Shown here: positions 1-2,788 of the stretch, one piece after another
Numbering within the stretch: the stretch's first letter is position 1
Layout: every line of letters begins with the position of its first letter
Notes under the pieces: generated by a model
What the model was told of the DNA's origin: nothing
The model's input: only the letters and a program-made list of their open reading frames with translations
Database searches by the model: none
Position numbers and translations under genes: made by a program
Source of the DNA: Ruminococcus sp.
GTDB taxonomy: Bacteria; Bacillota; Clostridia; Oscillospirales; Ruminococcaceae
DNA length: 5,569 nucleotides
Direction: 5' to 3'
NCBI GenBank assembly: GCA_024697705.1
Contig: JAILFF010000051.1
Location: forward strand, 1-5,569

Positions 1-1
1 C

Positions 2-1453
2 GCCACTCTGCCCGAAGGCACCGAGCCGTACAAGAACCCGCGCAACCTCGCAAGCGGCACTCTGCGCTCGCTCGATTCAAAGATAGTCGCCGAAAGGACG
101 GTCAATTTCTTTGCGTTCGCGCTGGTTTCCGCCGACGGCTATGAGGATAATTCGGTTGAGTCGCGGCTGAACTGGCTCGAAAGTCAGGGCTTTCAGCGGG
201 TTTACGGCGTGACGGTCACGGCTGATACTCTTGTGGAAAATATCGACAAATTTCAAAGCGAGATAGTGAACAACGATTTCCCGTCGGACGGGCTTGTGCT
301 TACCTACGACGATGTGGCTTACGGAATAAGTCTCGGCGAGACGGGTCATCACCCGCGAAACGGCATGGCTTTCAAGTGGCAGGACGAGACCGCCGATACT
401 GTATTAAGAGAGGTCATTTGGTCGCCTTCGAGGACGGGTCTGCTGAACCCCATCGCCCGCTTCGATACCGTCGAGCTTGAAGGGACGAGCGTTTCCCGCG
501 CTTCGCTGCACAATATCAATATAATGAAAAAGCTGAACGTCGCGGTCGGGGACACTATCTCGGTCTACAAGGCGAATATGATCATCCCGACGGTGCTTGA
601 AAACAAGTCCTTCGATACCCATGACGGCGATGTTGTTACCCCTGCGCTGCCCGAGACCTGCCCCGCCTGCGGCGGCGGTACGGAAGTCAGGGCTTCGGAC
701 GACGGCATAGAAACGCTTGTCTGCGTGAACGCCGACTGTCCCGCGAAGCATTTGGGGCGCTTTGAGCTGTTCGTTTCCCGCGACGCGATGAACATCGTCG
801 GCATGGCGACCTCGACTATCGAATCTCTTGTGGATATCGGTCTGCTGCGCGAGTACAGCGATTTCTACAAGCTGAAAGACCACAAGGACAAGATCACGGC
901 GCTTGAAGGCTTTGGCGAAAAGTCCTACGAGCTTATCGTGAAAGCCGTCGAGGACTCGCGTGTTACGGAACTCAGCCGCGTGCTTTATTCGCTCGGTATC
1001 CCGAACATCGGCAGGAGCGCTTCGCGGCTGATCTGCGGCACCTATACCGCGCCCGAGGAGCTTGAAAAGCTCACGGTGGACGAGCTGACCGCGCTTGACG
1101 GCATCGGCGAGGTGCTGGCTAACGATTATGTGAAGTATTTCGCCGACGAAAAGCATTTGAAGGAGTATCACGACCTGCTCGCGGAGCTTGAAATAAAGGC
1201 GGCGGAGGTCAACGAATCGTCGGGCATAGCGGGCAAAACGTTTGTTATAACAGGCTCGGTGCATATCTGGGCGAACCGCAACGAGCTTAAAAACTTCATC
1301 GAGCAGAACGGCGGCAAGGTGGCTTCGGCGGTATCGGCAAAGACCGATTATCTTATAAATAACGATGTTAATTCTAATTCGAGCAAGAATAAAAAGGCAA
1401 AAGAGCTCAACATTCCCATTCTGACGGAGGAAGCCTTTAAAGAAATGGTATAA
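2..1453 (+). CDS. ligA: NAD-dependent DNA ligase LigA, C-terminal 483 residues (5' end outside window)
   Basis: Seals nicks in duplex DNA using NAD+, joining Okazaki fragments and repair patches in the cytoplasm. The frame is open from base 2 to the TAA at 1451-1453, so the GTG at 209 is an internal codon, not the start. Visible residue numbers follow. The NPRN..SGTLR motif (12-22) belongs to the adenylation domain. Motif IV is SDGLVL (95-100) and motif V is HPRNGMAFKW (117-126, with Lys125). The OB fold spans about 145-199 (RTG..NP, VSRASLHN). The zinc finger uses Cys220, Cys223, Cys241 and Cys246. Helix-hairpin-helix repeats cover about 298-380, and a BRCT domain covers 408-483 (GKTFVITGS, GGKV, KTDYLI). 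Against a usual length near 650-670, roughly 170-185 residues are missing, including domain Ia and the AMP-accepting KxDG lysine. Motif IV has Thr101 where classical LigA has lysine. From memory, this and the YKANMIIP string mark a divergent ligase clade common in Clostridia. The family call is very secure. Confidence 0.97.
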   Translation, partial: ATLPEGTEPYKNPRNLASGTLRSLDSKIVAERTVNFFAFALVSADGYEDNSVESRLNWLESQGFQRVYGVTVTADTLVENIDKFQSEIVNNDFPSDGLVLTYDDVAYGISLGETGHHPRNGMAFKWQDETADTVLREVIWSPSRTGLLNPIARFDTVELEGTSVSRASLHNINIMKKLNVAVGDTISVYKANMIIPTVLENKSFDTHDGDVVTPALPETCPACGGGTEVRASDDGIETLVCVNADCPAKHLGRFELFVSRDAMNIVGMATSTIESLVDIGLLREYSDFYKLKDHKDKITALEGFGEKSYELIVKAVEDSRVTELSRVLYSLGIPNIGRSASRLICGTYTAPEELEKLTVDELTALDGIGEVLANDYVKYFADEKHLKEYHDLLAELEIKAAEVNESSGIAGKTFVITGSVHIWANRNELKNFIEQNGGKVASAVSAKTDYLINNDVNSNSSKNKKAKELNIPILTEEAFKEMV

Positions 1454-1454
1454 T
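1446..1454 (+). promoter_or_regulatory. Candidate extended -10 promoter element at the ligA stop codon
   Basis: TGGTATAAT matches the extended -10 consensus TGnTATAAT exactly. It would start transcription near 1461, giving rnhA a leader of about 87 bases that contains the GC palindrome. No good -35 box lies 16-18 bases upstream (the region reads CTGACGGAGG), which extended -10 promoters can tolerate. The final T comes from the first base of the putative insert; without the insert the site would read TGGTATAAC. A match this short can occur by chance, and read-through from ligA would also express rnhA. Confidence 0.3.
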
Positions 1455-1495
1455 AGGGCTTGTTCAATATTTGCTTGAAATACCACATATTGTAG

Positions 1496-1517
1496 GGGCG
1501 CACCTATGTGTGCGCCC
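1496..1517. repeat. GC-rich palindrome, 8-bp perfect stem with 6-base loop
   Basis: GGGCGCAC at 1496-1503 pairs perfectly with GTGCGCCC at 1510-1517 around the loop CTATGT. The surrounding text TGTAGGGGCG...GCGCCC resembles short GC palindromes scattered between genes in many Clostridia; that is recollection, not a search result. No T-run follows the stem on either strand, so it is unlikely to be an intrinsic terminator. In the rnhA leader it could still fold in RNA, about 30 bases before the start codon. Confidence 0.7.
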
Positions 1518-1535
1518 ACAGGACTAATGGTATAA

Positions 1536-1541
1536 CGGAGG
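1536..1541 (+). promoter_or_regulatory. Ribosome binding site of rnhA
   Basis: CGGAGG sits 6 bases before the ATG at 1548, a near-ideal Shine-Dalgarno sequence and spacing. It fixes the rnhA start. It lies immediately after the right-hand AATGGTATAA repeat, so the putative insertion left the translation signal intact. Confidence 0.9.
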
Positions 1542-1547
1542 ATATAT

Positions 1548-2159
1548 ATGGCAAAGAAATATTACGCGGTGAAATCGGGCAGAGCGCCCGGCATTTACGA
1601 AAGCTGGGACGACTGCAAGCGGCAGGTCATGGGATTCAGCAGCGCCGTTTACAAGAGCTTCACGAGCCGCGCCGAAGCGGAGGAATTCATGAAAGGCGCG
1701 TCGGCGGTGCGTGCGGGGGCGGCTCCCGTTGACGATACCGGGCGGGTCATCATCTATGTTGACGGAAGCTTCGACAAGGCGACAAAGCGCTTTTCCTACG
1801 GCATGGTGGTGCTGAAGGACGGTGCCGAGATAGCCACGGGCAGCAAGGCGTTTGACGAGCCGGACATGGCTGAAATGCGCAACGTCAGCGGCGAGATATA
1901 CGGCTCGATGGCGGCGATGAAGTGGTGCCTTGATAACGGCGTGACGGACGTTGTTATCTACTACGATTACGAGGGGATCGCGAAGTGGGCGCTCCGCGAG
2001 TGGAAGGCTAACAAAAAGGGCACGCAGGCGTATGCGGCGTATTACGACAGCATAAAGTCGAAGCTGAATGTCGAGTTCCGCAAGGTAAAGGGTCATTCCG
2101 GCGACAAGTACAATGACATGGTCGATGGTCTCGCGAAAGGCGCTCTGGGACTTTTATAG
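1548..2159 (+). CDS. rnhA: Ribonuclease H1 with N-terminal viroplasmin-like hybrid-binding domain
   Basis: Endonuclease that cuts the RNA strand of RNA:DNA hybrids, removing R-loops and RNA primers; cytoplasmic and metal-dependent. The 203-residue protein has two parts. Residues 4-48 form the caulimovirus viroplasmin / RNase H N-terminal domain (YYAVKSGRAPGIYESW, then VYKSF and EAEEFM), which binds hybrids in homologues. A linker rich in Ala and Gly (about 50-64) leads to the RNase H fold at 65-203. The catalytic carboxylates are all visible: Asp72 in YVDGSF, Glu116 in VSGEIYG, Asp140 in IYYDYEGI and Asp193 in NDMVDGLAKGA. His183 in KVKGHSGD matches the flexible-loop histidine of the E. coli enzyme. 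The length is normal for two-domain bacterial RNase H1. The start is set by CGGAGG six bases upstream. It follows ligA in the same direction and is probably part of, or derived from, a two-gene unit. It ends at TAG, inside the first heptamer of the downstream repeat. I see nothing suggesting inactivation. Confidence 0.96.
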   Translation: MAKKYYAVKSGRAPGIYESWDDCKRQVMGFSSAVYKSFTSRAEAEEFMKGASAVRAGAAPVDDTGRVIIYVDGSFDKATKRFSYGMVVLKDGAEIATGSKAFDEPDMAEMRNVSGEIYGSMAAMKWCLDNGVTDVVIYYDYEGIAKWALREWKANKKGTQAYAAYYDSIKSKLNVEFRKVKGHSGDKYNDMVDGLAKGALGLL

Positions 2160-2250
2160 TTAATAGTTTATGAGCGCCTTCGGCGAGTTATTTGAAAATA
2201 TAAAATGTGAGCGAAGCGAACACCTTAACTGTTCACTGTTCACTATTCAC
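2157..2250. repeat. Heptanucleotide-repeat intergenic element
   Basis: Seven-base tandem units bound this stretch. On the left are TAGTTAA and TAGTTTA (2157-2170). On the right are TGTTCAC, TGTTCAC and TATTCAC (2230-2250), which read GTGAATA GTGAACA GTGAACA on the other strand. The core includes a weak CGCC/GGCG hairpin (about 2175-2186) and GTGAGCGAAGCGAACAC (2207-2222), whose GTGA and GAACA words echo the right-hand heptamers. Similar heptamer-flanked non-coding elements are, as I recall, frequent in Ruminococcus-type genomes. The first heptamer supplies the rnhA stop codon, so the element abuts the gene directly. I see no coding potential. Confidence 0.6.
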
Positions 2251-2261
2251 TTTTTAATTAT

Positions 2262-2435
2262 ACAAAAAAGCCTGTCCGCACCGAACAGGCTTTTATTTAC
2301 GTCCGAATCGGACGAGCGTTTTCGCTTTCGCAGCGGCAGCAAGCTTTCTGCTGCTGCAACGCTGCCGTAGCTTACGGTAACTTCCCTTGTGCCGTCACGG
2401 GATTTCAACTTACATACCCTATAAGAGGGCAGATC
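2262..2435 (-). ncRNA. Candidate structured small RNA (hairpin cluster ending in a terminator)
   Basis: Read on the minus strand, this stretch forms consecutive hairpins. CCCGTG pairs with CAC and GGG around loop ACGG with an AA bulge (about 2383-2400). CCGTA/TACGG follows (2365-2377). A 12-bp GC-rich hairpin with a 2-base bulge pairs 2330-2335 with 2360-2365 and 2336-2341 with 2352-2357. Then come GCG/CGC (2316-2325), CGTCCGA/TCGGACG (2300-2314), and finally the 10-bp terminator stem with its T-run. An extended -10 match, TGCTATATT, lies at 2450-2442 on this strand and would start RNA near 2435, about 175 bases long. No -35 box is clear. I recognise no known RNA family. A dispersed repeat is an equally plausible reading. 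Confidence 0.27.
2266..2298 (+). terminator. Strong intrinsic terminator downstream of rnhA, bidirectional in form
   Basis: AAAAGCCTGT (2266-2275) pairs perfectly with ACAGGCTTTT (2285-2294), a 10-bp stem with a 9-base loop, followed by ATTT on the plus strand. The core GCCTGT/ACAGGC is GC-rich. On the minus strand the stem is followed by a run of T (complement of the A-run at 2264-2269), so it can also stop leftward transcription. On the plus strand it ends the ligA-rnhA unit about 107 bases after the rnhA stop. On the minus strand it would end any RNA made from the hairpin cluster to its right. Confidence 0.85.
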
Positions 2436-2470
2436 AAAAAGAATATAGCAACTTTTTAATCTCTGAAAAA

Positions 2471-2513
2471 TATAATACCGTATTTCCGTACTTTTATAAT
2501 ACCGTATTTCCGT
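2471..2513. repeat. Two 19-base direct repeats with a 24-base period
   Basis: TATAATACCGTATTTCCGT occurs identically at 2471-2489 and 2495-2513, separated by ACTTT. Inside them the word CCGTA (last copy CCGTT) recurs at 2478, 2486, 2502 and 2510, giving spacings of 8, 16 and 8 bases. Each unit begins with a perfect TATAAT on the plus strand. The pattern could be protein-binding iterons or operators, a duplicated promoter core, or a short tandem duplication. No gene starts close downstream on the plus strand. On the minus strand it lies upstream of the hairpin cluster. Confidence 0.6.
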
Positions 2514-2710
2514 TCTTTTTGCAATATACAAAACACACAAAAAGCACTCTGCCAAATTGTCAAGCTTACTGCAATTCGCCAAATGGTTTCAAAGATTACA
2601 GAAAGGTTAAAAATCGGATATAAATTGATCGACACACCGGGCGAAAGTAATCGTTTTCCATTAGTGTTTCTTTAAAATATTTTAAGTTTTGATATTTTAT
2701 TAAACCGCTG
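2514..2710. other. AT-rich intergenic stretch without recognisable features
   Basis: I see no credible gene here. Short reading frames on both strands lack ribosome binding sites and family resemblance, and base composition falls well below that of the flanking genes. A TTGACA occurs on the minus strand near 2555-2560, but no -10 box follows at a normal distance. AT-rich palindromic words such as AAAATATTTT occur near 2675-2685 without further structure. Confidence 0.6.
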
Positions 2711-2754
2711 AAAAATAAAGCCGTGCAGTTTGTAATAATTCTGCAAACTGCACG
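2711..2754 (-). terminator. Intrinsic terminator of the permease gene
   Basis: CGTGCAGTTTG (2722-2732) and CAAACTGCACG (2744-2754) form an 11-bp perfect stem with an 11-base loop. On the minus strand the stem is followed by GCTTTATTTTT (2721-2711), the expected U-rich tail. It lies 34 bases beyond the permease stop codon. No T-run follows the stem on the plus strand, so it acts leftward only. It marks the end of the permease transcription unit. Confidence 0.88.
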
Positions 2755-2788
2755 ACATAAGTAAATTTTTTGTTAATTGGTGATAAAA

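Larger units (their letters stand above)
1444..1535. repeat. Small palindromic insert flanked by 10-bp direct repeats (possible MITE/REP-like element)
   Basis: The 10-mer AATGGTATAA occurs exactly at 1444-1453 (the last codons and stop of ligA) and again at 1526-1535, just before the rnhA ribosome binding site. Between them lie 72 bases (1454-1525) with a short inverted repeat CAATAT/ATATTG (1465-1470/1487-1492) and a GC-rich palindrome (1496-1517). Removing one repeat copy and the insert restores a compact junction, with the ligA TAA followed after 12 bases by the rnhA ATG. I infer an insertion with target duplication. No clear terminal inverted repeat and no transposase are visible, so the mechanism is unknown. 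Chance duplication in AT-rich DNA is the alternative. Confidence 0.5.

Noticed and set aside
1496..1517. Reading the GC palindrome after ligA as a ligA terminator
   Set aside because: No T-run follows on either strand, and the sequence pattern fits a repeat element better.
404..1519. 371-residue minus-strand open frame opposite ligA
   Set aside because: It is antisense to a gene with clear LigA domains, its translation is Arg/His/Leu-rich without family motifs, and it is a by-product of GC-rich codon use.
1528..1536. TGGTATAAC as a promoter for rnhA
   Set aside because: Transcription would begin about 5 bases before the start codon, past the ribosome binding site, so it would be useless to a gene with a strong Shine-Dalgarno sequence.
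1508..1732. 74-residue plus-strand frame starting in the palindrome loop
   Set aside because: It overlaps the rnhA start in another frame and lacks a ribosome binding site; the CGGAGG at 1536 serves the ATG at 1548.
1524..2096. 190-residue minus-strand open frame opposite rnhA
   Set aside because: Antisense shadow of a well-supported RNase H1; no ribosome binding site or recognisable motif.
2471..2513. CRISPR array
   Set aside because: Only two repeats of 19 bases separated by 5 bases; no spacer-length gaps and no cas genes.
2247..2582. 111-residue minus-strand open frame across the hairpin cluster and terminator
   Set aside because: It runs through a terminator stem, several hairpins and a duplicated 24-base repeat; the translation is low quality and nothing like a known family. 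The structure is better explained as RNA or repeat DNA.
2387..2623. 78-residue plus-strand frame in the AT-rich gap
   Set aside because: No ribosome binding site, no family resemblance, and the direct repeats produce its repeated residues.
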